Below are positions 5,711 to 12,081 of a DNA stretch of 12,284 nucleotides, piece after piece. The notes below the pieces were generated by a model. The model ran no database searches, had not been told where the DNA came from, and worked only from the letters and a program-made list of their open reading frames with translations. This DNA is from Candidatus Azambacteria bacterium (GTDB lineage: Bacteria > Patescibacteriota > Minisyncoccia > GWC2-36-17 > M10-OD1-4), in the NCBI GenBank assembly GCA_016200995.1, contig JACQDS010000091.1:1-12284 (forward strand), in the 5' to 3' direction. The number at the start of each line of letters is the position of its first letter. Position 1 is the stretch's first letter. A program made the translations under genes and the position numbers.

Positions 5711-8549
5711 ACTGACAAGACTCACAGTCAGGATCCAATATTTTACACAATTTTGGCTGCTTAGCAGACTCTGCTTGGGTTGTTTTTGCAACAGCAAATT
5801 CTACCCTGGGTCTTTCTTCTTTTATCTCTGCCTTTGCCGGAACCGGCTTTGCCTCCTGTCTTATGTGAGTTGAGCCGAACTTTGCCGTGCTGACCGTTGA
5901 TTTTTCAACTTGCGAGATCGCGAGCGTTCTTAAGTAATAGGTCGTCTTAAGCCCCATATCCCAAGCGTAAAGATAAACCTCGCTAAGCTTCTGGCCTGAT
6001 GATCCGTGAAAATAGATGTTTAAAGATTGGCTTTGATCGACCCACTTGCCTCGGTAGGCGGCGGATTTGATAAGCCATTCCGGCTCTATCTCAAAGACCT
6101 CTTTGTATTTCTCTTTCAGCTCATCCGGAATTTCAGGAATATTTTTGACACTGCCATCGTAATATTTTATCTTGCCGAGCATCTCATAATCCCAAAGATT
6201 AAGCTTTTTTAAGTCGTCAACAAGATAAGGGTTGATGACTATGAAATCTCCGCTGGCGTTTGATTTGACATAAATATTTTTGTAGATAGGCTCGATCGTC
6301 GGCACAGAACCGCAGATATTTGAGATGGTGGCTGTCGGCGCGATCGCCATGCAATTTGAATTTCTCATGCCGTTTTCTTTGACCTGTTTCTTCAAAGACT
6401 GCCAGTCCATTGTTGAGCTTCTTGGGACATCAATTTTTATGCCTCTTTCTTTCTCCAAAAGATCCAGCGTATCAAGCGGGAAGATCCCTTTCTCCCACTT
6501 TGAGCCTTTGAATGTTTCGTAAGCGCCCCTTTCTTTTGCGAGCTCGGAAGACGCCAAGATCGCGTAATATGAGATCATCTCCATGCTCGTGTCGGCAAAC
6601 AAAACGCAGGCATCAGAATCAAATGTCGCGTTCATCATGTACAGAGCATCCTGAAATCCCATCACTCCCAAACCGACCGGGCGATGCTTCAAATTGGAAA
6701 TTTTAGCCTCTTTTGTCGGGTAGAAATTTATATCAATGACATTGTCAAGCATTCGCATCGCCAGAGAAACAGTCTCTTTCACCATCGTTTCGTCAAGCTT
6801 GCCGTCTTTCATATGCATAGGGAAATTAAGCGAGCCGAGATTGCAGACCGCCGTCTCTTCCGCCGAGGTGTTAAGAGTTATCTCCGTGCAAAGATTTGAA
6901 TTGTGAACAACGCCGACATGATCCTGCGGAGAACGTATGTTTGAAGGGTCTTTGAATGTGATCCACGGGTGTCCGGTTTCAAAAAGCATGGCCAGCATCT
7001 TTTTCCAAAGATCTCTCGCTTTTATTTTTTTAAACATCTTTATCTTGCCATCTCCGACAAACCTCTCGTACTCTTCGTATCTTTTATCAAATTCTTTGCC
7101 GTATATATGATGCAGGTCCGGCGTTTCTTCCGGAGAAAAAAGCGTCCAATCGCCGTCCGCCTTGACCCGCTTCATAAATAGGTCCGGGATCCAGTTTGCC
7201 GTATTCATATCATGAGTTCTTCTTCTTTCATCTCCGGTGTTTTTTCTCAACTCCAAAAAGTCCTCTATGTCCATATGCCAAGTTTCAAGATACGCGCAGG
7301 TCGCGCCCCTCCTCCTGCCGCTTCTGTTGATAGCGACCGTCACATCATTGGCGATCTTTAGAAATGGGATAACACCCTGACTTTCCACTCCGGTGCCTTT
7401 GATGAAAGCTCCGGTTGCGCGAAGGTTCGTCCAATCCGTTCCGATGCCTCCGGACCACTTTGAAAGCTGAGCGTTATCCGCATAAACTTTAAATATATGA
7501 TCCAAAGAGTCCTCAACTATATTTAAATAGCAGGAGCTGAGCTGCGGATGCTGGGATCCGGAATGAAAAAGCGTCGGAGTGGAAGGCATAAATCTCAAAG
7601 TGGAGATAATATCGTAAAATTGGCCAGCTTTTTCGTTTTTATCTTTTTCGTTTATCGCAAGCCCCATAGCGACGCGCATCCACAAAGTTTGAGGCGCTTC
7701 TATTCTTCTTTTGGTTTCCGGATTTTGAACGAAATATCTGTCGTAAAGCGTCTGAACTCCGAGATAGATCAGAAGCTCGTCTCTTTTGGCTTCCAGCTTC
7801 TTGCTAAGTTTTTCAAGGTCAAAACCCAAAAGCCTTTTGTCCAGCTTGCCGGCATCAACGCCTTCTTTTATATTTTTTATGAACGCCTCCTTGTAAACTT
7901 TATTTATATCTTTAAAATCTGATTTTTCCGCGCCAAGAGCCTCCTTATAAATGTTTTTCAAAAGAAGCTGAGCGGAGATGAAAGAGTATGCCGGATCCTG
8001 CTCTATGAAGGATCTGGTTGTCATTATCAGGGTTTTAAAAATGTCATCCGTTGAAATGCCGTCGTAAAACTCCAAACGGCACTGCTTGACTATCGCATTG
8101 ACATCCACAACATTTTCGTATCCGGAGATGACATAAGAAAGCGTTTTTTCAAGCTTTTTTGCCGAGAATTTCTCTCTCTTGCCGGATTTTTTGGTAATGT
8201 AAAGATCGTTCTCCTCAATTTTTTTTATAACCTCCTCTTTCTGCCTCTCTCTTTCCTTTGCGTGCTCATAGCGATACAAGATATAGGACTTTGCCACATC
8301 GTAAAAGCCGTGACTCATCAGATCCTTCTCAACAAAATCCTGCACATTCTCAACGGAAGGCGGAACTTCGGCAGAAAAGCTTTTTTCAAGATTATTGATG
8401 ACATTGTCTACTATGTCATCAAGCTCTTTGTCGGTGATAGTTTTTTGCAAAGCGTCAAAAGCCTTCTTTATCGCTATTGATATCTTTCTTTGGTCAAAAT
8501 CAGCGAGCTCCCCGTTCCTTTTCCTTATTCTTTTTATTTTTGTAGACAT
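5709..8549 (-). CDS. nrdA: Class I ribonucleotide reductase, large (alpha, catalytic) subunit with two ATP-cones
   Basis: Reduces ribonucleoside diphosphates to deoxyribonucleotides together with NrdB. The 946 residues make it long for the family because of two N-terminal ATP-cone allosteric domains: one at about 5-96 (IKRIRKRNGELADFD) and a second at about 116-200 (YITKKSGKREKFSAKKL). The catalytic barrel holds C340 (SSCYLNIVED), the N552-C554-E556 triad in SNLCTEITL with the thiyl-radical cysteine C554, C569 (AVCNLGS) as the redox partner of C340, and the tyrosine pair Y871-Y872 of the radical-transfer path. The tail ends in C935 and then C942/C945 (DCESCQ), the cysteines that re-reduce the active site. 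Everything needed for activity is present. A linker of low complexity (about 895-930) precedes the tail. The first ATP-cone is the usual dATP-inhibition module; the role of the second is unknown here. Confidence 0.96.
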   Translation of the reverse strand: MSTKIKRIRKRNGELADFDQRKISIAIKKAFDALQKTITDKELDDIVDNVINNLEKSFSAEVPPSVENVQDFVEKDLMSHGFYDVAKSYILYRYEHAKERERQKEEVIKKIEENDLYITKKSGKREKFSAKKLEKTLSYVISGYENVVDVNAIVKQCRLEFYDGISTDDIFKTLIMTTRSFIEQDPAYSFISAQLLLKNIYKEALGAEKSDFKDINKVYKEAFIKNIKEGVDAGKLDKRLLGFDLEKLSKKLEAKRDELLIYLGVQTLYDRYFVQNPETKRRIEAPQTLWMRVAMGLAINEKDKNEKAGQFYDIISTLRFMPSTPTLFHSGSQHPQLSSCYLNIVEDSLDHIFKVYADNAQLSKWSGGIGTDWTNLRATGAFIKGTGVESQGVIPFLKIANDVTVAINRSGRRRGATCAYLETWHMDIEDFLELRKNTGDERRRTHDMNTANWIPDLFMKRVKADGDWTLFSPEETPDLHHIYGKEFDKRYEEYERFVGDGKIKMFKKIKARDLWKKMLAMLFETGHPWITFKDPSNIRSPQDHVGVVHNSNLCTEITLNTSAEETAVCNLGSLNFPMHMKDGKLDETMVKETVSLAMRMLDNVIDINFYPTKEAKISNLKHRPVGLGVMGFQDALYMMNATFDSDACVLFADTSMEMISYYAILASSELAKERGAYETFKGSKWEKGIFPLDTLDLLEKERGIKIDVPRSSTMDWQSLKKQVKENGMRNSNCMAIAPTATISNICGSVPTIEPIYKNIYVKSNASGDFIVINPYLVDDLKKLNLWDYEMLGKIKYYDGSVKNIPEIPDELKEKYKEVFEIEPEWLIKSAAYRGKWVDQSQSLNIYFHGSSGQKLSEVYLYAWDMGLKTTYYLRTLAISQVEKSTVSTAKFGSTHIRQEAKPVPAKAEIKEERPRVEFAVAKTTQAESAKQPKLCKILDPDCESCQ

Positions 8550-8550
8550 A

Positions 8551-8590
8551 TTTTTATGAATTATGATTTATGAATGAAGAATTATGAAGA
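8551..8590. repeat. AT-rich short-repeat leader of nrdA
   Basis: Repeated ATGAATTATGA-like units run up to the nrdA start and share an 18-base identical block with the nrdB leader at 5678-5695. No NrdR-box pair was recognised here, so repression by NrdR is not supported by what I see. Confidence 0.6.
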
Positions 8591-8597
8591 GACAATA

Positions 8598-8624
8598 ATT
8601 ACGCAAGCAAAAACCTTGCGTAAT
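8598..8624. repeat. Perfect 10-bp inverted repeat between the peroxiredoxin and nrdA genes
   Basis: ATTACGCAAG (8598-8607) pairs perfectly with CTTGCGTAAT (8615-8624) around a seven-base CAAAAAC loop. On the minus strand it would be a hairpin in the nrdA leader, followed by TATTGTCTC rather than a clean U-run. It is either a weak terminator for the peroxiredoxin transcript or a protein or RNA site in front of nrdA. The sequence TTACGCA reappears in the left arm of the larger repeat beside it. Confidence 0.55.
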
Positions 8625-8653
8625 CACATAAATTCCAGATTTTTAATATTCAG

Positions 8654-8779
8654 TAGAACTTACGCATTTGGATGAGATACGAGGCGCGCCGAGTATTGAA
8701 GCCAAGATGTACTTATATATGTACTTTGAGGCGAGACACGGAGGCGGAACGAAGCAGATCGCCAAATGCGCAAGTTCTA
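8654..8779. repeat. Long inverted repeat with a conserved GC-rich core, copy 2 (directly after the peroxiredoxin stop)
   Basis: The 17-base arms 8655-8671 and 8762-8778 pair with one mismatch, and T8654-A8779 extends the stem. The 90-base interior contains CGGAGGCGGAACGAAGCA (8739-8756), identical to copy 1. It also holds an inner AT-rich palindromic part (ATGTACTTATATATGTAC at 8707-8724) and GC-rich GAGGCG-type motifs. It starts 6 bases beyond the peroxiredoxin stop. The placement matches copy 1: same side, same orientation, just after a stop codon. Confidence 0.75.
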
Positions 8780-8785
8780 TTTAGA

Positions 8786-9382
8786 TTAGATCTTGCCGAT
8801 AAGATTAACGCCGGGTTTGAGGGTCTTCTCCCCCGGATGCCAACTGGCGGGGCAGACCTGCCCTTTGTGAGTTTTGACAAATATCGCCGCTTCGAGCTTT
8901 CTTATAAGCTCAACGGCGCTTCTTCCGATGCTGTTATCGTTCACTTCGTAAGCCACGAGCTCTCCTTCGGGGTTTATGATAAATGTGCCTCTTAAAGCCA
9001 AGCCTTCCTTATCTATCAGAACGCCAAATTCCCTTGTCAGTGTTCTGGTCGGGTCGGCCGCCATTGGAAATTTGATCTTTTTTATTGAAGGGGAATTGTC
9101 ATGCCATGCTTTGTGAACAAAAGCCGTATCAGTGCTAACGCTGACGATCTCAGCGCCCAATTTCTTGAATTTATCGTAGTTATCAGCCATCTCCTCAAGT
9201 TCGGTCGGGCAAATAAATGTGAAATCAGCTGGATAGAAAAAGAGTATCAGCCACTGACCCTTGAAGCTTGAGAGCTTTTTCTTTGAGATCTTATTATCCT
9301 GAAAGATCTCAAACTCCATATCATTGACCTTTTGGCCGATGACAGGCAATTTGTTTAAAAACTCTCCGTTCTCGCTTTGCAT
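8786..9382 (-). CDS. Typical 2-Cys peroxiredoxin (AhpC/Prx1 type)
   Basis: A cytoplasmic thiol peroxidase that reduces hydrogen peroxide and organic hydroperoxides. The 198 residues match AhpC-type enzymes. The peroxidatic site PxxxTxxC is P51-T55-C58 (PADFTFICPTEL). The supporting arginine is R131 (LRGTFIINPEG). The resolving cysteine is C177 in VCPASWHPGEKTLKPG, and the C-terminus (GVNLIGKI) is the usual AhpC-like tail. Both cysteines are present, so a typical homodimeric two-Cys mechanism is expected. No AhpF or thioredoxin gene is near, so the electron donor is unknown. It has its own promoter (9414-9442) and is followed by a long inverted repeat. It appears to be a single-gene transcription unit. 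Confidence 0.95.
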   Translation of the reverse strand: MQSENGEFLNKLPVIGQKVNDMEFEIFQDNKISKKKLSSFKGQWLILFFYPADFTFICPTELEEMADNYDKFKKLGAEIVSVSTDTAFVHKAWHDNSPSIKKIKFPMAADPTRTLTREFGVLIDKEGLALRGTFIINPEGELVAYEVNDNSIGRSAVELIRKLEAAIFVKTHKGQVCPASWHPGEKTLKPGVNLIGKI

Positions 9383-9413
9383 ATTTTTATAAATTTAATG
9401 AATAAGTATCTCT

Positions 9414-9442
9414 ATTATATTTTTTAAAAAAATTGCTGTCAA
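9414..9442 (-). promoter_or_regulatory. Consensus sigma70-type promoter of the peroxiredoxin gene
   Basis: On the minus strand TTGACA (9442-9437) and TATAAT (9419-9414) are separated by exactly 17 bases of A/T-rich spacer; both hexamers are perfect. Transcription would begin near 9407, about 25 bases before the ATG at 9382. The leader has no Shine-Dalgarno site. This is the strongest promoter in the window, fitting a highly expressed stress enzyme. Confidence 0.85.
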
Positions 9443-9464
9443 CTTTGACTGATCGGCATTTCTA

Positions 9465-9914
9465 TTATCTGCCGAAACGCTTCTCTCTTTTGTAAAAATC
9501 CGAGATGATCTTCAAAAATTCTCTCTTTGAAAAGTCCGGCCAATATGTATCCGTGAAAAAAAGCTCCGAGTAAGCCGACTGCCACAAAAGAAAATTTGAA
9601 AGGCGCATCTCGCCACCGGTTCTTATTATCAAGTCCGGATCCGGCATATCTTTTGTCCAAAGATCTTTCGCAAATCCCGCCTCCGTCAGCTCTTTCTTGC
9701 CGCCATTTTCCAAGATCTTTGAAACTGCATTTAGGATCTCCGCTCTCCCGCCGTAAGAAAGCGCTATAAAAAGCGTTATTTTTTTATTATTTTTTGTTTC
9801 TCTTTCTATATTCTCAATGCCTTTTTGAATATCAGCCGGAAACCTCTCAACCTGCCCGACAAACTTAACCATCACTCCTTCTTCATCCAAAGCTTCAAGC
9901 TCTTCCGATATCAT
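9465..9914 (-). pseudogene. uppS: Undecaprenyl diphosphate synthase, N-terminally truncated
   Basis: The cis-prenyltransferase UppS makes the C55 lipid carrier for cell-wall precursors. The recognisable part runs from EELEALDEEGVMVKFVGQ through LFIALSYGGRAEI and MPDPDLIIRTGGEMRLSN to LFFTDTYWPDF, ending FYKREKRFGR. This is the C-terminal ~145 residues of a protein normally about 230-250 long. The first ~90 residues are absent, including the catalytic aspartate motif (MDGNRRWA) and the phosphate-binding loop, so it should be inactive. The frame stays open only to a TGA at 9959-9957, and the extra residues do not look like UppS. The break falls at about 9915-9940, where an oppositely oriented thymidylate-kinase fragment begins. 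It could be a real deletion or rearrangement, or an assembly join. Confidence 0.85.
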
Positions 9915-9950
9915 TTTTCTGAGGTTTTTGGGTTCAGTAGAGATTTTCTT

Positions 9951-10211
9951 ATGGACTCAATCAACATAGCGACAAATGGACTTACACCACAAGTAACAAT
10001 ATTGATAGACGCTTCGATTGAAGAGGCGTCAATGAGAAATGCAAAGAAGCTAGTGCGTAGTAAATTCGATGACATGGGTAATGTTTTTTTTCACAAGCAA
10101 AGAAGTGCATTCTTAGAACTTTCAAGTCTCCTACAGTGGAATGTACTAAATGGAAGTGATTCAATCGAAAACATTCACTCATTAATAACAGATATCGTTA
10201 AAGGCGTTTAA
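9951..10211 (+). pseudogene. C-terminal half of a thymidylate-kinase-like protein
   Basis: The 86-residue reading from ATG 9951 resembles the second half of dTMP kinase: SINIATNGLTPQVTILIDAS matches the family pattern FAT-GL-PDLTILLD. KFDDMGNVFFHKQRSAFLEL matches the RFE--G-EFH-RVR-GYLEL region, and WNVLNGSDSIENIHSLITDI matches the C-terminal V-ID-S-SIEEVH. Likeness appears to begin some residues before the ATG (FSRDFL, from about 9933), so the start codon is probably an internal Met and the N-terminal half with the P-loop is lost. It therefore cannot bind ATP in the normal way. It is one of only two plus-strand units in the window, abuts the truncated uppS head to head, and is followed by a clean terminator. 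A stand-alone small protein is possible but less likely. Confidence 0.65.
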
Positions 10212-10222
10212 TTAATTATACT

Positions 10223-10250
10223 TGGGGGCATTTTGCCCCCATATTTATTT
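10223..10250 (+). terminator. Rho-independent terminator after the thymidylate-kinase fragment
   Basis: TGGGGGC (10223-10229) pairs perfectly with GCCCCCA (10235-10241) around an ATTTT loop, followed by TATTTATTTT. It lies 12 bases after the TAA at 10209-10211 and points in the plus direction, which supports the fragment having once been a transcribed gene with its own 3' end. Confidence 0.85.
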
Positions 10251-10251
10251 T

Positions 10252-10498
10252 ATGAAAACTCTTATAGAAAATGCAAAAAAAATAACACAGAATACTGATA
10301 GAAAGATGATACCAGAAGGATCTATATTAATTGAAGGTGATATTATAATATCTATTGGATCCGGTATTTGAAACTATGATAAATTGCAAAATCTTAGTGT
10401 GGGATAAAAAGATTCTAATGGTAGATGAGAAGAAGATTCTTAAAGATTTGATGTACACTATACAAAAAATTAAAGATGGCCTACCTGATGATTTCTGA
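10252..10498 (+). pseudogene. Amidohydrolase (chlorohydrolase/deaminase type) remnant with the catalytic middle deleted
   Basis: Two pieces of one family are joined here. Frame 1, from ATG 10252 to TGA 10369-10371, encodes 39 residues including TLIENAKKITQNTDRKMIPE, then GSILIEGDIIISIGSG. This is the N-terminal strand region of metal-dependent amidohydrolases (pattern LI-NA-I-T---R-I--GSILIEGD-I--IG). Shifted by one base, VFETMINCKILVWDKKILMV then DEKKILKDL, stopping at TGA 10496-10498, matches their C-terminal end (V--V-VNGKI-----KILT-DE-KIL). The ~350 residues between, with all metal ligands, are missing. The junction is near 10360-10372 (GGTATTTGAA). I infer an internal deletion that also shifted the frame. 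Its tail overlaps the pyrophosphatase-like gene end by 18 bases, converging. There is no Shine-Dalgarno site. Confidence 0.6.
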
Positions 10499-10837
10499 TT
10501 CAAAGAATTGCTCCTGAAATTTAGTAGCATTCTTGATGTCTTCGTCGCTTATATCAACACCATCTTCTGGAACGACAACCAACTTGTCATCATCATCATT
10601 TGTTCTGTGTATAACGGCTATACACTTACCTGTGTACTGACTAACCGGCTCATTGATACCAATAATATAAGCGTCTATCCCTTCCCCATCTGGAGCATTT
10701 GTATTAGGAATGAATCCATAATTTAATTTATATAAAAATCCGTGCTTTGGATGCTTGGAATTCAATGGCCTATCTATTTTTACATCTACTATCTGCCCTA
10801 TAAAATCCGTTGCGTAATTTTTTAATTTATATTCCAT
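10481..10837 (-). CDS. Short inorganic-pyrophosphatase-like protein
   Basis: 118 residues belonging to the soluble family I pyrophosphatase fold, in its short form, compared with about 175 in E. coli Ppa. Seen in order: IVDVKIDRPLNSKHP, LNYGFIPNTNAPDGEGIDAYIIG with a metal-binding-like D50-G-E52-G-I-D55, VIHRTNDDDDKLVVVP with D83 and K85, and a C-terminal FQEQFFESEIIR. The classical DGDPxD signature is altered to DGEGID, with Glu for the second Asp and Gly for Pro. Part of the acidic cluster is kept, so it might hydrolyse diphosphate or another phosphoanhydride; the substrate is unproven. It carries its own promoter inside the terminator of the upstream radical SAM gene and is tail to tail with the amidohydrolase remnant. 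No Shine-Dalgarno site is close to the ATG; AGGAAAA lies about 18 bases away. Confidence 0.8.
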   Translation of the reverse strand: MEYKLKNYATDFIGQIVDVKIDRPLNSKHPKHGFLYKLNYGFIPNTNAPDGEGIDAYIIGINEPVSQYTGKCIAVIHRTNDDDDKLVVVPEDGVDISDEDIKNATKFQEQFFESEIIR

Positions 10838-10862
10838 AACTTAAAATTAATAATATTTTCCT

Positions 10863-10891
10863 ATTATAATAAAAAAAAATGGGTTTGACAA
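10863..10891 (-). promoter_or_regulatory. sigma70-type promoter of the pyrophosphatase-like gene, nested in a terminator
   Basis: On the minus strand TTGTCA (10891-10886) and TATAAT (10868-10863) are 17 bases apart. The -35 hexamer lies inside the stem-loop of the radical SAM terminator, and the spacer contains its T-tract. Transcription would start near 10856, about 20 bases before the ATG at 10837. Confidence 0.7.
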
Positions 10892-10912
10892 TCAATGTGT
10901 CAAACCCATTTT
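10871..10912 (-). terminator. Rho-independent terminator of the radical SAM gene
   Basis: A perfect 15-bp stem forms between 10876-10890 and 10898-10912 (core ATGGGTTTGACA) around an ATCAATG loop. On the minus strand it is followed directly by a run of nine T. It begins 11 bases after the radical SAM stop codon. Confidence 0.92.
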
Positions 10913-10922
10913 AGGTAGTTTG

Positions 10923-12068
10923 CTATTTTGGCTTTAATATTAATGTACACAAATAATCTCTGTGCACCAAAATAATATCTTTCTGATCAAGCTGGTCAAT
11001 CTTTACAAACTCCGGCAACATATTATTGTCTAAATCCTTTATGCAATATGGGTCTGGAACGTTAATGTCTGACTCACCTCCATTACTAAATTTATTGACA
11101 AGATACGCCCTAGAAGTACAACCCCCTCTGCAAGATTCAATGTAATTGCAATCATTGCACTTTTCTATATTATAAGGTCTTTTTCTGCGATTCCTAAATA
11201 CCTGAAATGGTATTGACCTTATAATGTCTTGGAGTTCATCCTTCAACAAATCTCCTACTTTATAGTCGTGGGCATATACACAAGGACTCACGGGAACCTT
11301 ACCATCCGGCGTTATGGAGTGTATCCTAAAAGACTTCGTGCCACATGGACAACCATGACTTGGGAAATTTGATATGCTAGATATTATCGGCTCACTCATT
11401 TCTACTGCTTCACATTTAGAAAGAAGTCTCTGTGCAGCTTTAAGGTAAGTCATAACGTCTGGCAAGTCATTAATATGAGACTGTTCTGTTGGTTTTATGA
11501 AATTAATGCGAACAAAAGCATTATTTTTCTTAGCCACCCTTACAAGCTCATCTATATGACGTTCACTCAAATTCCATTTCATCCCACACATAACAATCGT
11601 ATGGTTTATACCATAATCATTGCATATCTCAAGAGCTTTTAATGCATGATTGTAAAGTATTGCACCTCTGTTTTTGTTATGCTCATCAGGAAATGGACTA
11701 TCAAGGCTTATGTCAATGTCATTCAGAAATGACAATGTCTCTGGATAAACCTTTTCAAGATGTGTCAGCGTAACACCAGCAGTGGTTAAGCCAACAATTA
11801 TACCGGCATCATAGATAGATCTAATAATATACGGCAGCAGAGTATTTTTAGGATTAGGACCATTTGTAAAAATCGGCTCATTACCGCCAAGATTAACAGT
11901 TCTTATATTAATAGAGACTAACTGGCTTACTATTCTATCAATGTCTTCTTTTGTTAAATCTCTACCCTTGTTCCTTACAATCGTAGAGTAACAATGGTGA
12001 CATCTGTACGGACAATCATTCCCTAATGTCCATCCTATGTTTTCAATGCTTAATGACTCTTCTTGCAT
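10923..12068 (-). CDS. Radical SAM/SPASM enzyme, probable peptide-modifying (RiPP) maturase
   Basis: A 381-residue protein with an intact radical SAM cluster motif C19-x3-C23-x2-C26 (NDCPYRCHHCYS) and the SAM-binding GGEP-type motif written GGNEP at 61-65. The barrel continues through ISLDSPFPDEHNKNRG. A C-terminal SPASM domain has cysteines at 240, 242, 263, 304, 307, 313, 317 and 342 (CPCGT, SPCVYAH, KCNDCNYIESCRGGC, DPYC), enough for two auxiliary Fe-S clusters. Enzymes with this layout modify ribosomal peptides or protein side chains. The opening IENIGWTLGNDCP and NLGGNEPIFTNG remind me of maturases of spliceotide or nif11-type peptides (PlpX-like); this is recall, not a search. It has an AGGAGGT ribosome binding site, unlike the genes left of 9,900. 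It follows an unrecognised gene by 13 bases and ends at a strong terminator. No precursor peptide is visible in the window. Confidence 0.88.
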   Translation of the reverse strand: MQEESLSIENIGWTLGNDCPYRCHHCYSTIVRNKGRDLTKEDIDRIVSQLVSINIRTVNLGGNEPIFTNGPNPKNTLLPYIIRSIYDAGIIVGLTTAGVTLTHLEKVYPETLSFLNDIDISLDSPFPDEHNKNRGAILYNHALKALEICNDYGINHTIVMCGMKWNLSERHIDELVRVAKKNNAFVRINFIKPTEQSHINDLPDVMTYLKAAQRLLSKCEAVEMSEPIISSISNFPSHGCPCGTKSFRIHSITPDGKVPVSPCVYAHDYKVGDLLKDELQDIIRSIPFQVFRNRRKRPYNIEKCNDCNYIESCRGGCTSRAYLVNKFSNGGESDINVPDPYCIKDLDNNMLPEFVKIDQLDQKDIILVHRDYLCTLILKPK

Positions 12069-12074
12069 TACACT

Positions 12075-12081
12075 ACCTCCT
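12075..12081 (-). promoter_or_regulatory. Perfect Shine-Dalgarno site of the radical SAM gene
   Basis: AGGAGGT on the minus strand lies 6 bases before ATG 12068-12066 and fixes that start. None of the minus-strand genes at 1-9382 has a comparable site, so translation initiation here follows a different style. Confidence 0.85.

Noticed and set aside
7548..7922. Plus-strand reading frame of 124 codons inside nrdA
   Set aside because: It is antisense to a conserved NrdA region, with no start signals or family likeness.
9439..9660. Minus-strand frame of 73 codons overlapping uppS
   Set aside because: It is out of frame with the clear UppS C-terminal motifs and has no support of its own.
9825..9950. 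Extending the thymidylate-kinase fragment upstream to 9825
   Set aside because: The added residues are the antisense of UppS and do not resemble dTMP kinase; likeness fades before about 9,933.
10369..10371. UGA recoded as glycine (as in Gracilibacteria), joining the two amidohydrolase pieces
   Set aside because: Reading through gives a short non-homologous tail ending at another stop; the C-terminal piece is in a different frame, and the long genes do not use in-frame UGA.
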